From the NCBI RefSeq assembly GCF_004358755.1, contig NZ_SMZY01000008.1, positions 1 to 58,636 of the forward strand: DNA of 58,636 bases, given 5' to 3'. Source of the stretch: Peribacillus frigoritolerans. Lineage in GTDB: Bacteria > Bacillota > Bacilli > Bacillales > Bacillaceae. The notes under the pieces were generated by a model. It searched no databases. It had not been told where the DNA came from and worked only from the letters and a program-made list of their open reading frames with translations. Below, piece after piece: positions 34,832 to 52,253 of this stretch. Both the position numbers and the translations under genes were made by a program. Each line of letters starts with the position of its first letter. Within the stretch, counting starts at the first letter, position 1.

Positions 34832-35455
34832 ATGCCGAAAGTAGCATTATTAAACCAAAGCGGATCAAACGTTGGTGAAATCGAGCTAAACGATTCCGTA
34901 TTTGGTATCGAACCTAATCAGCACGTTTTATTCGAAGCGGTTATCATGCAAAGAGCTTCCTTGCGACAAGGAAACCATAAAGTTAAAGGTCGTTCAGAAG
35001 TTAGAGGCGGAGGTCGTAAGCCTTGGCGCCAAAAAGGTACTGGACGTGCTCGTCAAGGATCTATCCGTTCACCACAATGGCGCGGCGGTGGTATCGTATT
35101 CGGTCCAACACCACGCAGCTATTCTTACAAATTACCAAAAAAAGTTCGCCGCTTAGCGATCAAATCAGCTTTATCATCTAAAGTACAAGAAAACAACGTA
35201 TTAGTATTAGAAGACTTACTAATGAATGCTCCTAAAACAAAAGAAATGACTTCTATTCTTACAGGTCTTTCAATTGCGAAGAAAGCATTGATCGTTACTG
35301 CTGATGTAAACGAAACAGTTGAATTATCAGCTCGTAACATCCCTGGCATTACAGTTCTTACAGCTAATTCTATTAACGTTTTAGATGTACTTAACCATGA
35401 GAAGCTTGTTATTACGAAAGCAGCGGTGCAAAAAGTAGAGGAGGTGCTTGCATAA
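34832..35455 (+). CDS. rplD: Ribosomal protein L4
   Basis: 207 residues. The long internal loop lining the exit tunnel reads [20 protein letters not shown], with no macrolide-resistance change obvious. The stop codon overlaps the rplW start (TAATG). Ribosome site AAGGAGGAA (34816-34824). Confidence 0.98.
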   Translation: MPKVALLNQSGSNVGEIELNDSVFGIEPNQHVLFEAVIMQRASLRQGNHKVKGRSEVRGGGRKPWRQKGTGRARQGSIRSPQWRGGGIVFGPTPRSYSYKLPKKVRRLAIKSALSSKVQENNVLVLEDLLMNAPKTKEMTSILTGLSIAKKALIVTADVNETVELSARNIPGITVLTANSINVLDVLNHEKLVITKAAVQKVEEVLA

Positions 35456-35742
35456 TGAAAGATCCTCGTGATATTATTAAGCGCCCCGTAATCACTGAAC
35501 TTTCAACAGACTTAATGACTGAGAAAAAGTACACGTTTGAAGTAGACGTTAAAGCTAACAAAACTCAAGTTAAAGATGCTATCGAAGCGATCTTTGGCGT
35601 TAAAGTTGAGAAAGTTAACGTACTTAACTACAAAGGCAAATATAAGCGTGTAGGTCGTTATACAGGTCTTACTAATAAGCGTAAAAAAGCAGTTGTTAAA
35701 TTAACAGCTGACAGCAAAGAAATCGAATTATTCGAAGTCTAA
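35455..35742 (+). CDS. rplW: Ribosomal protein L23
   Basis: 95 residues; docking site for trigger factor and SRP at the exit tunnel. It starts [15 protein letters not shown] and contains [22 protein letters not shown]. It is coupled to rplD by a one-base overlap; the ribosome site GAGGAGGTG (35439-35447) is inside rplD. Confidence 0.98.
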   Translation: MKDPRDIIKRPVITELSTDLMTEKKYTFEVDVKANKTQVKDAIEAIFGVKVEKVNVLNYKGKYKRVGRYTGLTNKRKKAVVKLTADSKEIELFEV

Positions 35743-35759
35743 TATATTTTTTAAGATAG

Positions 35760-36602
<843 letters not shown>

Positions 36603-36612
36603 CGTGATGGTT

Positions 36613-36634
36613 CTACGGTTCGAAGGAACCGTAG
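36613..36634 (+). promoter_or_regulatory. rplB-rpsS intercistronic hairpin
   Basis: CTACGGTTC (36613-36621) pairs perfectly with GAACCGTAG (36626-36634), loop GAAG. No T-run follows, so it is not a terminator. It lies about 12 nt before the rpsS ribosome site region. Confidence 0.75.
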
Positions 36635-36659
36635 CGCAATCGCGAAGGGAGGTACAAGT

Positions 36660-36938
36660 ATGGGCCGTAGCTTGAAAAAAGGACCATTCGTAGATGAGCA
36701 TTTATTCAAAAAAGTTGAAAAGTTAAACGAGTCAGAGAAAAAGCAAGTGATCAAAACTTGGTCTCGTCGTTCTACTATTTTCCCACAATTCATCGGTCAA
36801 ACGATCGCTGTATATGACGGTCGCAAACATGTTCCTGTATACGTTACTGAAGATATGGTAGGACACAAACTCGGTGAGTTTGCTCCAACACGTACGTATA
36901 AAGGTCATGCAGCTGACGACAAAAAAACAAGACGTTAA
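36660..36938 (+). CDS. rpsS: Ribosomal protein S19
   Basis: 92 residues; 30S head protein, partner of S13. It starts [18 protein letters not shown] and has [21 protein letters not shown]. Ribosome site AAGGGAGGTAC (36646-36656). Preceded by the perfect hairpin at 36613-36634. Confidence 0.98.
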   Translation: MGRSLKKGPFVDEHLFKKVEKLNESEKKQVIKTWSRRSTIFPQFIGQTIAVYDGRKHVPVYVTEDMVGHKLGEFAPTRTYKGHAADDKKTRR

Positions 36939-36955
36939 TGAGAGGAGGCTTTTAA

Positions 36956-37297
36956 ATGCAAGCTAAAGCCGTTGCAAGAACAGTACGTATTGCTCCTCGT
37001 AAAGCTCGTTTAGTAATTGATCTTATCCGAGGAAAGCAAATAGGTGAAGCGGTAGCGATTCTTCGTCACACACCGAAAACTGCTTCTCCAATTATTGAAA
37101 AAGTTCTAAAATCTGCTGTGGCAAATGCAGAGCACAACTATGAAATGGACATTAACAACCTGGTTGTAACTGAAGCTTATGTAGGCGAAGGTCCAACTCT
37201 AAAACGTTTCCGTCCACGCGCAATGGGTCGTGCTAGTGCAATCAACAAACGCACAAGCCACATTACAATCGTTGTATCAGAAAAGAAGGAGGGATAA
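36956..37297 (+). CDS. rplV: Ribosomal protein L22
   Basis: 113 residues; its beta-hairpin lines the exit tunnel. It contains [16 protein letters not shown] and the tip [20 protein letters not shown], without deletions that would suggest macrolide resistance. Ribosome site GAGAGGAGG (36940-36948). Confidence 0.98.
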   Translation: MQAKAVARTVRIAPRKARLVIDLIRGKQIGEAVAILRHTPKTASPIIEKVLKSAVANAEHNYEMDINNLVVTEAYVGEGPTLKRFRPRAMGRASAINKRTSHITIVVSEKKEG

Positions 37298-38874
<1,577 letters not shown>

Positions 38875-38879
38875 TATTG

Positions 38880-38898
38880 TTCGGATTATTTTTCCGAA
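38880..38898 (+). promoter_or_regulatory. Short hairpin abutting the rplN ribosome site
   Basis: TTCGGA (38880-38885) pairs with TCCGAA (38893-38898), and GGGAGG follows directly. It could modulate access to the rplN Shine-Dalgarno. Confidence 0.45.
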
Positions 38899-38912
38899 GG
38901 GAGGTAACGTAA

Positions 38913-39281
<369 letters not shown>

Positions 39282-39320
39282 ATCGAAAATAGACAGCCTT
39301 ACTAAGGAGGTGCGACTAGG

Positions 39321-39632
39321 ATGCATGTAAAAAAAGGTGATAAGGTAATGGTTATCTCAGGTAAAGATAAAGGTAAACAAGGCACAGTTCTTGCTGCTTT
39401 TCCTAAGAAAGACCGAGTACTTGTTGAAGGCATCAACATTATGAAGAAGCATTCAAAACCTTCTCAATCAAATCCTCAAGGCGGCATCATCAGCCAAGAG
39501 GCACCTATCCATGTATCAAATGTTATGCCACTAGATCCTAAATCTGGTGAACCAACTCGTGTTGGATTCAAAGTGGTTGATGGCAAAAAGGTACGTGTTG
39601 CAACAAAATCTGGTGAAACTTTAGATAAATAG
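39321..39632 (+). CDS. rplX: Ribosomal protein L24
   Basis: 103 residues; assembly initiator with a KOW motif, [21 protein letters not shown]. Ribosome site AAGGAGGTG (39305-39313). Confidence 0.98.
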   Translation: MHVKKGDKVMVISGKDKGKQGTVLAAFPKKDRVLVEGINIMKKHSKPSQSNPQGGIISQEAPIHVSNVMPLDPKSGEPTRVGFKVVDGKKVRVATKSGETLDK

Positions 39633-39656
39633 TAAATAAGGAAGGGAGGTCCTCGC

Positions 39657-40196
39657 ATGAACCGCCTTAAAGAAAAGTATCAAAAAGAAATTACACCTGC
39701 TTTAATGAGCAAGTTCAACTATAAATCAGTGATGCAAGTTCCAAAGCTTGAGAAGATCGTAATCAACATGGGTGTTGGTGACGCAGTATCTAACTCTAAA
39801 GCTCTTGATACAGCTGTTGAAGAGTTAACAACTATCTCAGGTCAAAAGCCGGTTATCACTAAAGCTAAAAAATCAATTGCAGGATTCCGTCTGCGTGAAG
39901 GTATGCCTATCGGTGCGAAAGTAACTCTTCGCGGCGAGCGCATGTATGAATTCCTAGATAAATTAGTTTCTGTATCATTACCACGTGTACGTGACTTCCG
40001 CGGTATCTCTAAAAAGTCTTTTGACGGACGCGGCAACTACACACTAGGTGTTAAAGAACAATTAATCTTCCCTGAAATTGATTATGATAAAGTATCAAAA
40101 GTTCGTGGTATGGACATCGTCATCGTTACAACTGCTAACACTGACGAAGAATCTCGTGAGTTATTAACTCAGTTCGGTATGCCATTCCAAAAATAA
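39657..40196 (+). CDS. rplE: Ribosomal protein L5
   Basis: 179 residues; 5S rRNA and P-site tRNA contact. It contains [22 protein letters not shown] and [14 protein letters not shown]. Ribosome site GAAGGGAGGTC (39641-39651). Confidence 0.98.
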   Translation: MNRLKEKYQKEITPALMSKFNYKSVMQVPKLEKIVINMGVGDAVSNSKALDTAVEELTTISGQKPVITKAKKSIAGFRLREGMPIGAKVTLRGERMYEFLDKLVSVSLPRVRDFRGISKKSFDGRGNYTLGVKEQLIFPEIDYDKVSKVRGMDIVIVTTANTDEESRELLTQFGMPFQK

Positions 40197-40205
40197 TCGA
40201 AATAG

Positions 40206-40834
<629 letters not shown>

Positions 40835-40864
40835 GAACCTGAAATAGAATGGAGGTGTACATGA

Positions 40865-41401
40865 ATGTCTCGTATTGGTAAAAAACCACTTGAAATCCCT
40901 GCAGGTGTAACAGTTACTATCAATGAAAGCACTGTAACTGTTAAAGGACCTAAAGGTGAATTAACTCGTACTTTTAACTCTGATATCAACGTTAAAGTTG
41001 AAGATAACGTACTTACTGTGACACGTCCTTCTGATCAAAAAGAACATCGTGCTCTTCACGGTACAACTCGCAGCCTTTTAGGCAACATGGTTGAGGGCGT
41101 TTCTAAAGGATTTGAAAAAGGTCTTGAATTAGTAGGTGTCGGTTACCGTGCTACTAAATCTGGCAACAAGCTAGTACTAGCTGTTGGATACTCACATCCT
41201 GTAGAAATCGTTCCTGAACAAGGAATCGAAATTGAAGTGCCGTCAAATACGAAAATTATCGTAAGAGGTACTGATAAAGAGCGTGTTGGAGCTATCGCTT
41301 CAAACATCCGTGCTATTCGTCCGCCGGAGCCTTATAAAGGCAAAGGTATCCGCTACGAAGGTGAATATGTACGTCGTAAAGAAGGTAAAACAGCGAAGTA
41401 A
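40865..41401 (+). CDS. rplF: Ribosomal protein L6
   Basis: 178 residues in two repeated domains; near the sarcin-ricin loop. It starts [15 protein letters not shown] and contains [22 protein letters not shown]. Ribosome site TGGAGGTG (40850-40857). Confidence 0.98.
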   Translation: MSRIGKKPLEIPAGVTVTINESTVTVKGPKGELTRTFNSDINVKVEDNVLTVTRPSDQKEHRALHGTTRSLLGNMVEGVSKGFEKGLELVGVGYRATKSGNKLVLAVGYSHPVEIVPEQGIEIEVPSNTKIIVRGTDKERVGAIASNIRAIRPPEPYKGKGIRYEGEYVRRKEGKTAK

Positions 41402-41434
41402 TATCGCCTAGATGATAAGAAAGGAGTGACCTAG

Positions 41435-42321
<887 letters not shown>

Positions 42322-42334
42322 GGAGGGAAACATG

Positions 42335-42517
42335 ATGGCAAACAAATTAGCGATTACCCTCACTCGCAGTGTGATTGGTCGCCCAGAAGACCAACGTATT
42401 ACTGTTAAAACACTAGGTCTTAAAAAAATGCACCAAACAGTTGTACTTGATGACAATGCAGCTGTTCGCGGCATGATCAACAAAGTATCTCATTTGCTTA
42501 CAGTTAAAGAACAATAA
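42335..42517 (+). CDS. rpmD: Ribosomal protein L30
   Basis: 60 residues. It contains [23 protein letters not shown] and [15 protein letters not shown]. The gene opens ATGATG; I chose the second (42335, MANKL) because its spacing from GGAGG (42322-42326) is better, but 42332 is possible. Confidence 0.95.
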   Translation: MANKLAITLTRSVIGRPEDQRITVKTLGLKKMHQTVVLDDNAAVRGMINKVSHLLTVKEQ

Positions 42518-42549
42518 TATAGATCTTCTAATATCAAGGAGGTGTCCCG

Positions 42550-42990
42550 ATGAAACTTCATGAATTAAAACCAGCAGAAGGGTCACGCAAAACACGTAAC
42601 CGTGTTGGCCGTGGTACAGGTTCTGGTAACGGTAAAACGTCTGGTAAAGGTCATAAAGGACAAAACGCTCGTTCTGGCGGCGGTGTTCGCCCTGGATTCG
42701 AGGGTGGTCAAACTCCTTTATTCCGACGTCTTCCTAAACGCGGATTTACGAACATCAACCGTAAAGATTTCGCGATCGTGAGCTTAGACAAATTAAATCT
42801 TTTTGAAGACGGTACTGAAGTAACAACTGAACTTTTACTTGAAGCTGGCATGATCAGCAAAGTAAGATCAGGCGTGAAAGTACTTGGCAACGGCAAGCTT
42901 GAGAAAAAGCTTACTGTAAAAGCTAACAAATTCTCTGCATCTGCTAAAGAAGCTATTGAAGCTGCTGGCGGTACAGTAGAGGTGATTTAA
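42550..42990 (+). CDS. rplO: Ribosomal protein L15
   Basis: 146 residues. It contains [22 protein letters not shown], a Gly/Arg/Lys-rich extension, and [15 protein letters not shown]. Its stop overlaps the secY start (TAATG). Ribosome site AAGGAGGTG (42536-42544). Confidence 0.98.
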   Translation: MKLHELKPAEGSRKTRNRVGRGTGSGNGKTSGKGHKGQNARSGGGVRPGFEGGQTPLFRRLPKRGFTNINRKDFAIVSLDKLNLFEDGTEVTTELLLEAGMISKVRSGVKVLGNGKLEKKLTVKANKFSASAKEAIEAAGGTVEVI

Positions 42991-44285
42991 TGTTTAAGAC
43001 AATCTCCAATTTTATGCGCGTGGGTGATATCCGCAATAAAATCTTGTTCACCCTTTTAATGTTAATTATATTTCGTATTGGAACTTTCATCCCTGTGCCT
43101 GGCGTCAACGCTGACGTTTTAAAGGCTCAGGATGAAATGAATGTTTTCGGAATTCTTAACACGTTCGGCGGTGGTGCACTGTATAACTTCTCGATCCTTG
43201 CGATGGGAATTATGCCGTACATTACAGCATCCATTATCGTGCAGCTTTTGCAGATGGATGTTGTGCCGAAATTTACTGAGTGGTCAAAGCAAGGTGAAGT
43301 TGGCCGTCGTAAACTAGCACAATTCACTAGATATTTTACGATTGTACTAGGTTTCATCCAAGCGTTGGGTATGTCTTACGGTTTTAATAATCTCGCTGGG
43401 GGATTATTAATTGAAAACCCAGGTATTGCAACGTACCTTTTAATTGCAGTTGTCTTAACAGCAGGTACTGCTTTTTTAATGTGGTTAGGGGAGCAAATTA
43501 CCTCTAAGGGTGTTGGCAATGGTATTTCCATTATCATCTTTGCAGGGATTGCAGCAGGAATCCCTACAACTCTTAACCAAATCTATGCACAACAATTCCA
43601 GGACGCTGGAGATCAGCTTTTCTTGAATATTGTAAAAGTTGGGCTGATAGTATTAGCGATAATCGCAATTATAGTTGGAGTTATCTTCATTCAGCAGGCT
43701 CTTCGCAAGATTCCTATTCAATATGCGAAGAACTCAGCAGGTCGTGCACCGGCGAAAGGTCAGTCTACTCACCTTCCGCTTAAAGTGAACCCGGCTGGCG
43801 TAATCCCTGTCATCTTTGCGGTTTCGTTCATTATTACACCGCCAACGATTGCATCATTCTTTGGATCCAATGATGTTACAAACTGGATTCAAAAAACGTT
43901 TGACTATACACAGCCAATCGGTATGGTAGTCTACGTTGCACTAATCGTTGCTTTCACTTATTTCTATGCATTCGTTCAGGTTAATCCGGAACAAATGTCA
44001 GAGAATCTGAAAAAGCAAGGCGGATATATCCCAGGCATTCGCCCGGGTAAAAATACGCAAGAATATTTGACAAAAATTTTATACAGACTGACGTTTGTTG
44101 GTTCTCTTTTCTTAGCAGCTATCTCAGTTCTTCCTGTATTCTTTATTAAGTTCGCTAACTTGCCAGCTTCTGCACAGATTGGCGGAACGAGCTTGTTGAT
44201 CGTAGTAGGGGTTGCTCTTGAAACGATGAAACAACTTGAAAGTCAGCTTGTTAAGCGTCATTATAAAGGATTTATTAAACAGTAA
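42990..44285 (+). CDS. secY: SecY, protein translocase channel
   Basis: 431 residues with ten predicted membrane helices (first near 19-37). Recognisable parts are the plug/TM2 region FGGGALYNFSILAMGIMPYITASI and the cytosolic loop PEQMSENLKKQGGYIPGIRPG. It partners with SecE (16896-17075). It is coupled to rplO by overlap, with GAGGTGA (42980-42986) inside rplO. Confidence 0.98.
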   Translation: MFKTISNFMRVGDIRNKILFTLLMLIIFRIGTFIPVPGVNADVLKAQDEMNVFGILNTFGGGALYNFSILAMGIMPYITASIIVQLLQMDVVPKFTEWSKQGEVGRRKLAQFTRYFTIVLGFIQALGMSYGFNNLAGGLLIENPGIATYLLIAVVLTAGTAFLMWLGEQITSKGVGNGISIIIFAGIAAGIPTTLNQIYAQQFQDAGDQLFLNIVKVGLIVLAIIAIIVGVIFIQQALRKIPIQYAKNSAGRAPAKGQSTHLPLKVNPAGVIPVIFAVSFIITPPTIASFFGSNDVTNWIQKTFDYTQPIGMVVYVALIVAFTYFYAFVQVNPEQMSENLKKQGGYIPGIRPGKNTQEYLTKILYRLTFVGSLFLAAISVLPVFFIKFANLPASAQIGGTSLLIVVGVALETMKQLESQLVKRHYKGFIKQ

Positions 44286-44291
44286 GGTTAC

Positions 44292-44305
44292 GGGACTTGG
44301 GTCCC
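44292..44305 (+). promoter_or_regulatory. Small hairpin between secY and adk
   Basis: GGGAC (44292-44296) pairs with GTCCC (44301-44305), loop TTGG, followed by TTTCCTTC. Possibly a weak pause or partial terminator. Confidence 0.4.
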
Positions 44306-44320
44306 TTTCCTTCTAAATAG

Positions 44321-45738
<1,418 letters not shown>

Positions 45739-45755
45739 TCCGAAGGTGATATTGT

Positions 45756-46067
45756 TTGAACGAAGCCGAATCGAGTCCGCGCATAGGTCAGTTTGTCTAT
45801 ATTACTGAAGGCAGAGAAGCTGGACAATATGCTGTTGTGATCAATATTCTCGATGAACGATTCGTTTTAATAGCTGATGGAGAGAATCGATTGTTTCACT
45901 CCCCGAAAAAGAAGAATGTTAATCATCTAGAATTTATTGATTGCGTATCTCCGGAAGTTCAGAACAGTATATATGAAACAGGTCGTGTGACAAACGGGAA
46001 ACTTCGGTTTGCCTTAACAAAGTTTGTCAATGAGCAAGTTGCTGATTTGAAGAAGGGAGAAAAGTGA
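45756..46067 (+). CDS. KOW-domain (L14e-like) RNA-binding protein
   Basis: 103 residues, product function unknown. It resembles small KOW/L14e-type proteins annotated between map and infA in Firmicutes. An SH3-like KOW segment covers about 9-55 (IGQFVYITEGREAGQYAVV, then HSPKKKNVNHLEF). The C-terminal third is helical and charged. TTG start at 45756 after GAAGGTGAT (45742-45750) is my best choice. It ends one base before infA, so translation is probably coupled. Confidence 0.8.
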   Translation: MNEAESSPRIGQFVYITEGREAGQYAVVINILDERFVLIADGENRLFHSPKKKNVNHLEFIDCVSPEVQNSIYETGRVTNGKLRFALTKFVNEQVADLKKGEK

Positions 46068-46432
<365 letters not shown>

Positions 46433-46455
46433 AACTAAAGGAGGTGCAGCTTTAA

Positions 46456-46821
<366 letters not shown>

Positions 46822-46836
46822 GGTAAAGGAGGTTAA

Positions 46837-47232
<396 letters not shown>

Positions 47233-47248
47233 ATTTTCTGTATAGATT

Positions 47249-47338
47249 TTGTATCCCTGTCAATAATGGGTTATGATACAGTAAAAAGTTCTCGCAGAAA
47301 TAACTATTTGTTGTTGTGCACATTCGGGACTTTATAAT
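47249..47338 (+). promoter_or_regulatory. Two tandem candidate promoters before rpoA
   Basis: First: TTGTAT (47249-47254), 17-base spacer, TATGAT (47272-47277). Second: TTGTTG (47311-47316), 16-base spacer, TATAAT (47333-47338). They could raise alpha subunit output independently of the ribosomal superoperon. Confidence 0.6.
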
Positions 47339-47348
47339 GGGGAATTTC

Positions 47349-47384
47349 GGTTAGACACACCTAAAAGCTTGCTTTTGTCTAGCC
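47349..47384 (+). promoter_or_regulatory. Nested hairpin in the rpoA leader
   Basis: Outer arms GGTTAGAC (47349-47356) and GTCTAGCC (47377-47384, one G-U pair) enclose an inner hairpin AAAAGC-TT-GCTTTT (47363-47376). It begins about five nt downstream of the second promoter's predicted start and 25 nt before the ribosome site. Role unknown. Confidence 0.65.
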
Positions 47385-47416
47385 GGGGTTTCGACGTTTT
47401 GAAGGAGGGTTTATAG

Positions 47417-48361
47417 ATGATAGAAATTGAAAAACCAAAAATCGAAACGGTTGAAATCAGCGACGATGCCAAGTACGGTAAATTCGTCGTCGAACCACTC
47501 GAGCGTGGATATGGTACTACTTTGGGTAACTCCTTACGTCGTATTCTCTTATCTTCACTCCCTGGTGCCGCTGTAACATCAATCCAGATAGATAGTGTAC
47601 TCCATGAATTCTCTACAATCGAAGGCGTTGTTGAAGATGTTACAACAATCATCTTAAACATTAAAAAGCTTGCTCTTAAGATTTATTCTGAGGAAGAAAA
47701 AACGCTTGAGATTGACGTACAGGATGAAGGAGTTGTAACGGCTGCAGATATTACTCACGACAGTGATGTTGAAATTCTAAATCCGGACCTTCATATTGCT
47801 ACATTAGCGAAGGGTGCACATTTCCGTATGAGATTGACTGCGAAGCGTGGACGCGGATATACTCCGGCTGATGCAAACAAAAGAGAAGATCAGCCAATTG
47901 GCGTTATCCCAATCGATTCAATTTTCACACCTGTATCACGCGTGTCTTATCAAGTTGAAAATACACGTGTAGGTCAAGTGTCGAACTATGATAAACTTAC
48001 TTTTGATGTGTGGACAGACGGAAGCACAGGTCCAAAAGAAGCGATTGCACTTGGTGCAAAGATTCTGACTGAACATCTTAATATCTTCGTAGGGCTTACT
48101 GATGAAGCTCAAAACGCTGAGATTATGGTGGAAAAGGAAGAGGACCAAAAAGAAAAAGTTTTAGAAATGACGATCGAAGAATTGGATTTGTCAGTTCGTT
48201 CTTATAACTGTTTAAAACGTGCAGGCATCAACACTGTACAGGAGCTTGCTCATAAAACAGAAGAAGACATGATGAAAGTTCGTAACTTAGGTCGTAAATC
48301 TTTGGAAGAAGTTAAAGCGAAACTAGAAGAACTTGGCTTAGGTCTTCGTAAAGACGACTGA
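47417..48361 (+). CDS. rpoA: RNA polymerase alpha subunit
   Basis: 314 residues. The N-terminal dimerisation/assembly domain (about 1-230) has [23 protein letters not shown]; an acidic linker follows; the C-terminal domain (about 245-310) binds UP elements and activators and contains [19 protein letters not shown] and [18 protein letters not shown] 47417 follows AAGGAGGGT (47402-47410). Confidence 0.98.
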   Translation: MIEIEKPKIETVEISDDAKYGKFVVEPLERGYGTTLGNSLRRILLSSLPGAAVTSIQIDSVLHEFSTIEGVVEDVTTIILNIKKLALKIYSEEEKTLEIDVQDEGVVTAADITHDSDVEILNPDLHIATLAKGAHFRMRLTAKRGRGYTPADANKREDQPIGVIPIDSIFTPVSRVSYQVENTRVGQVSNYDKLTFDVWTDGSTGPKEAIALGAKILTEHLNIFVGLTDEAQNAEIMVEKEEDQKEKVLEMTIEELDLSVRSYNCLKRAGINTVQELAHKTEEDMMKVRNLGRKSLEEVKAKLEELGLGLRKDD

Positions 48362-48364
48362 CGA

Positions 48365-48804
<440 letters not shown>

Positions 48805-48821
48805 TTATATTTAGTTACTCC

Positions 48822-48865
48822 AAGGGCGGGTCAGTTTTTAGAAACTGGATCTATGCCCTTTTTTT
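48822..48865 (+). terminator. Terminator of the ribosomal superoperon
   Basis: Outer arms AAGGGC (48822-48827) and GCCCTT (48855-48860) enclose an inner CAGTTT/AAACTG stem (48832-48847), followed by seven T residues. Confidence 0.85.
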
Positions 48866-48877
48866 ATACACTTAAAG

Positions 48878-48906
48878 CCCCTCTATTCTTTTCATAGAAA
48901 GAGGGG
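48878..48906 (+). repeat. Second hairpin before ecfA1
   Basis: CCCCTCT (48878-48884) pairs with AGAGGGG (48900-48906). No T-run on the plus strand; flanking ACACTTA and TAAGTGT (48869-48919 region) can extend it. Possible backup terminator or leader structure. Confidence 0.5.
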
Positions 48907-49006
48907 TCACTCTAAGTGTGATCAGAGAGAGAATAGAAGAGTCCGGTGTTTTATTCTTGTGCCATTTATCATGAAGCACACAAAAACACAGGTGAGGGAG
49001 GCAGCA

Positions 49007-49849
49007 ATGGAACAGCCGATCATTCATGTGAATGACGTGACATTCCGTTATCACGAAGAGGACGCCAGACCCGCATTGAATTCCGTCTCCTTAAGTTTAA
49101 ACAAGGGAGAGTGGCTTGCGGTTGTCGGTCATAACGGCTCAGGCAAGTCGACACTTGCAAGGGTACTGAATGGTTTGATACTGCCTCAGCACGGTAACGT
49201 AATCGTAAACGGCATCACTCTTAATGAAGATTCAGTTTGGGAGATACGGAAACAGATTGGCATGGTTTTTCAAAATCCTGATAATCAATTTGTCGGTACA
49301 ACCGTAAAGGATGATGTGGCTTTTGGTTTAGAAAATCACGGAGTGCCGCGGGAAGTCATGAAAAAGCGCGTGGAGTGGGCTACACATAAAGTGAAGATGG
49401 AAGCATTTCTCGATCAAGAGCCGCACCATCTGTCAGGAGGACAAAAGCAGCGTGTTGCCATTGCAGGTGTCATAGCTGTCCAGCCTCAAATTATCATCTT
49501 AGATGAAGCAACCTCCATGCTTGATCCCCAGGGAAGAAAAGAAGTCATGGAAACAGTAAGGGAACTAAAAGATCAGGGGATCGTTACTGTCATATCGATT
49601 ACACATGATCTGGAAGAAGCTTCGAAGGCTGACAGGATTATTGTCATGAATGGCGGGGAAAAGTTCGCCGAAGGTACACCTGAGACAATCTTCAAGCTTG
49701 ATCAGAAGCTAGTTGAAATTGGTCTTGATCTCCCTTTTCCATACAGAGTGAGCATGAAGCTGAGAGAAGCAGGAGTTAACCTGACACGCAACCATTTAGA
49801 TGAAGAAAGCCTGGTGAATGAACTATGGACATTACATTCAAAGAGTTAG
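49007..49849 (+). CDS. ecfA1: EcfA1, ECF transporter ATPase
   Basis: ATPase of the energy-coupling-factor module that powers uptake of vitamins and metals bound by S components; 280 residues. Walker [10 protein letters not shown], signature [13 protein letters not shown], Walker B IIILDEAT and the ECF-specific Q-loop [10 protein letters not shown] are intact. ATG 49007 follows GTGAGGGAGG (48992-49001); the longer frame from GTG 48959 has no ribosome site. It overlaps ecfA2 by 25 bases. Confidence 0.96.
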   Translation: MEQPIIHVNDVTFRYHEEDARPALNSVSLSLNKGEWLAVVGHNGSGKSTLARVLNGLILPQHGNVIVNGITLNEDSVWEIRKQIGMVFQNPDNQFVGTTVKDDVAFGLENHGVPREVMKKRVEWATHKVKMEAFLDQEPHHLSGGQKQRVAIAGVIAVQPQIIILDEATSMLDPQGRKEVMETVRELKDQGIVTVISITHDLEEASKADRIIVMNGGEKFAEGTPETIFKLDQKLVEIGLDLPFPYRVSMKLREAGVNLTRNHLDEESLVNELWTLHSKS

Positions 49850-50691
49850 AGCACAGGTACCAAGTTCATTCCCCTTTTGAACGTCTTGCCTTATACGACA
49901 TCAATTTGACGATTAAAGATCGTTCGTTTGTTTCGATTATCGGACATACGGGATCAGGGAAATCTACCATTTTGCAGCATCTAAATGGCCTGCTGAAGCC
50001 GACAAAGGGATCGGTCTCTATCGGGGAACGCAAAATTGAAGCTTCCAAGAAAAACAAGAATCTGAAATCAATCCGCCAATCGGTTGCGATTGTCTTTCAG
50101 TTTCCTGAGCATCAGCTGTTTGAGGAAACGGTGGAACGAGATATCATGTTTGGCCCTTTGAACTTCGGCGTGCCGCCTGAAGAGGCGAAAGTGAAGGCAG
50201 GAGAGGCATTGAGAAGAGTAGGTCTTCCTGCAGAAGTTCTTCAAAAGTCGCCATTTGATTTAAGCGGCGGACAAATGAGACGTGTCGCCATTGCAGGTGT
50301 GCTGGCCATGGAGCCAAAGGTGCTCGTACTCGATGAACCGACAGCAGGACTTGATCCAAGCGGCAGAAAAGAGATCATGGACCTTTTCTATACCCTTCAT
50401 CAAGATCGCGCTCTCACGACCATTCTTGTCACACACAGCATGGAAGACGCTGCCCGTTACTCAGATGAAATCATCGTCATGCACAAAGGAACTGTTCAAA
50501 TGAAGGGAACTCCTGAAGAAGTATTCAGCCATTCTGAAACGTTAATTTCTGCAGGACTTGATCTTCCGGAAACTGTAAAACTTCAAACAATTATCGAACA
50601 AAAGCTTGGCAAGGAACTGAAAGGGATCTCACTTTCTATTGATGATTTGGTTCATCAGGTTGCATCTGAGATAAAAGGTGACCCTAAATGA
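49825..50691 (+). CDS. ecfA2: EcfA2, second ECF transporter ATPase
   Basis: 288 residues; heterodimer partner of EcfA1. Walker [11 protein letters not shown]-loop [13 protein letters not shown], signature [15 protein letters not shown] and Walker B VLVLDEPT are present. The start lies within the end of ecfA1 and its stop overlaps the ecfT start, so all three subunits are translationally coupled. No S component is encoded here, so this is a shared (group II) module. Confidence 0.96.
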   Translation: MDITFKELEHRYQVHSPFERLALYDINLTIKDRSFVSIIGHTGSGKSTILQHLNGLLKPTKGSVSIGERKIEASKKNKNLKSIRQSVAIVFQFPEHQLFEETVERDIMFGPLNFGVPPEEAKVKAGEALRRVGLPAEVLQKSPFDLSGGQMRRVAIAGVLAMEPKVLVLDEPTAGLDPSGRKEIMDLFYTLHQDRALTTILVTHSMEDAARYSDEIIVMHKGTVQMKGTPEEVFSHSETLISAGLDLPETVKLQTIIEQKLGKELKGISLSIDDLVHQVASEIKGDPK

Positions 50692-51485
50692 TGAACAGTA
50701 TGATCATTGGAAAATATGTGCCTGGAAGTTCTCTCATTCATAAGATGGATCCGCGTTCGAAGCTTACGATGATCTTTTTGTTTGTCTTTATTGTCTTTTT
50801 TGCTAACAATACACTGACTTACGCGATTCTCGGATGCTTTACGCTCTTTATTGTCGCTTCTACCAAACTTCCGCCTAGATTTTTGCTGAATGGCTTGAAG
50901 CCGATTATATGGATTATCTTATTTACCTTTATCCTGCACATTCTGGTCACGAAAGAAGGGCCTCTTCTGTTTGAATTTGGTTTTCTATCGATTCATGAAG
51001 AAGGAGTCAGACAGGGGATTTTCATTTCCCTGCGATTCTTGTTTCTTATCCTGCTGACAACGATCCTTACGTTAACGACTACTCCCATCGAAGTAACAGA
51101 CGGGATGGAAAGTCTGCTGAATCCATTTAAAAAAATTGGTCTGCCTGTCCATGAACTCGCATTAATGATGTCGATCTCACTCCGATTTATTCCTACCCTT
51201 ATGGAAGAAACGGATAAAATCATGAAAGCGCAGATGGCAAGAGGCGTTGATTTTACAAGCGGACCCGTCAAACAAAGGATCAGTGCCATTATTCCGCTGT
51301 TAGTGCCGTTGTTTATAAGTGCGTTTAAACGGGCTGAGGAACTTGCTACAGCTATGGAAGCACGTGGATATCAGGGCGGCGAGGGCAGAACAAAGCTGCG
51401 AGAGCTGAAATGGGGAATCCTTGATACGGTTATTCTGGCCATTTTAGTCGGTGTTGGCATTGTTCTATTACTATTGCGTTCATAG
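50688..51485 (+). CDS. ecfT: EcfT, ECF transporter transmembrane coupling subunit
   Basis: 265 residues; hydrophobic with about five to six membrane helices. The two coupling-helix motifs that touch the ATPases are clear: QMARGVDF and [12 protein letters not shown] 50688 and ATG 50691 are adjacent; the first overlaps the ecfA2 stop (ATGATG around TGA). It starts [13 protein letters not shown] like the family. Confidence 0.96.
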   Translation: MMNSMIIGKYVPGSSLIHKMDPRSKLTMIFLFVFIVFFANNTLTYAILGCFTLFIVASTKLPPRFLLNGLKPIIWIILFTFILHILVTKEGPLLFEFGFLSIHEEGVRQGIFISLRFLFLILLTTILTLTTTPIEVTDGMESLLNPFKKIGLPVHELALMMSISLRFIPTLMEETDKIMKAQMARGVDFTSGPVKQRISAIIPLLVPLFISAFKRAEELATAMEARGYQGGEGRTKLRELKWGILDTVILAILVGVGIVLLLLRS

Positions 51486-51494
51486 GAGCTTATC

Positions 51495-52235
51495 ATGAGG
51501 GTAAAATGCACAATCGGATATGATGGAACAAGATTTAACGGCTTTCAAATTCAGCCGAATCTTAGAACCGTCCAGGGTGAGATTGAAAGGGGCCTTAAAA
51601 GGCTTCATAAAGGAAAAGAAGTAAAAGTATTCGCATCGGGAAGAACGGACGCAGGAGTCCACGCAGTCGGACAGGTTCTGCATTTTGATACGGACATTTA
51701 TATTCCTGAGGACCGCTGGCCAAATGCATTAAATTCACTGCTTGCTGAGGACGTTGCGATTCAATCCGTTGCGTTTGTAAACGAAGACTTTCATGCAAGG
51801 TATCATGTCCGTGCGAAAGAATACCGCTATAAAATAAACCGTTCAGCGATCCGGAATGTATTTAATCGAAATTATTCTTATCATTATCCTTATAAACTTG
51901 ATTACGTCAAAATGAGAGAAGCGATTAAATTTCTTATCGGAACTCATGACTTTACGAGCTTCTGTTCTGCGAAGACGGATAAAGAAGACCGGGTAAGAAC
52001 ATTATATGATATCGAATTTTATGAAGAAGATGACATGCTTACGTTTCGGTTTGTAGGCGATGGATTTCTTTATAACATGGTAAGAATATTGGTCGGTACT
52101 CTGATCAATGCAGGGCGCGGAGCAACGGATCCTTATCAGATTCCGGAGATACTTAAGGCGCGGGATCGTTCCTTATGCGGCAAAACTGCCCCGGGGTCTG
52201 GATTATATTTGTGGAAAGTTTATTATGACAACTAA
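51495..52235 (+). CDS. truA: tRNA pseudouridine synthase A
   Basis: Converts uridines 38-40 of tRNA anticodon stems; 246 residues. The catalytic aspartate is D52 in [10 protein letters not shown]. It also has [22 protein letters not shown] and [10 protein letters not shown]. It follows ecfT by nine bases, with AGGAGCT (51484-51490) as ribosome site. Confidence 0.97.
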   Translation: MRVKCTIGYDGTRFNGFQIQPNLRTVQGEIERGLKRLHKGKEVKVFASGRTDAGVHAVGQVLHFDTDIYIPEDRWPNALNSLLAEDVAIQSVAFVNEDFHARYHVRAKEYRYKINRSAIRNVFNRNYSYHYPYKLDYVKMREAIKFLIGTHDFTSFCSAKTDKEDRVRTLYDIEFYEEDDMLTFRFVGDGFLYNMVRILVGTLINAGRGATDPYQIPEILKARDRSLCGKTAPGSGLYLWKVYYDN

Positions 52236-52253
52236 ACCAGGTGTAACATTTTC

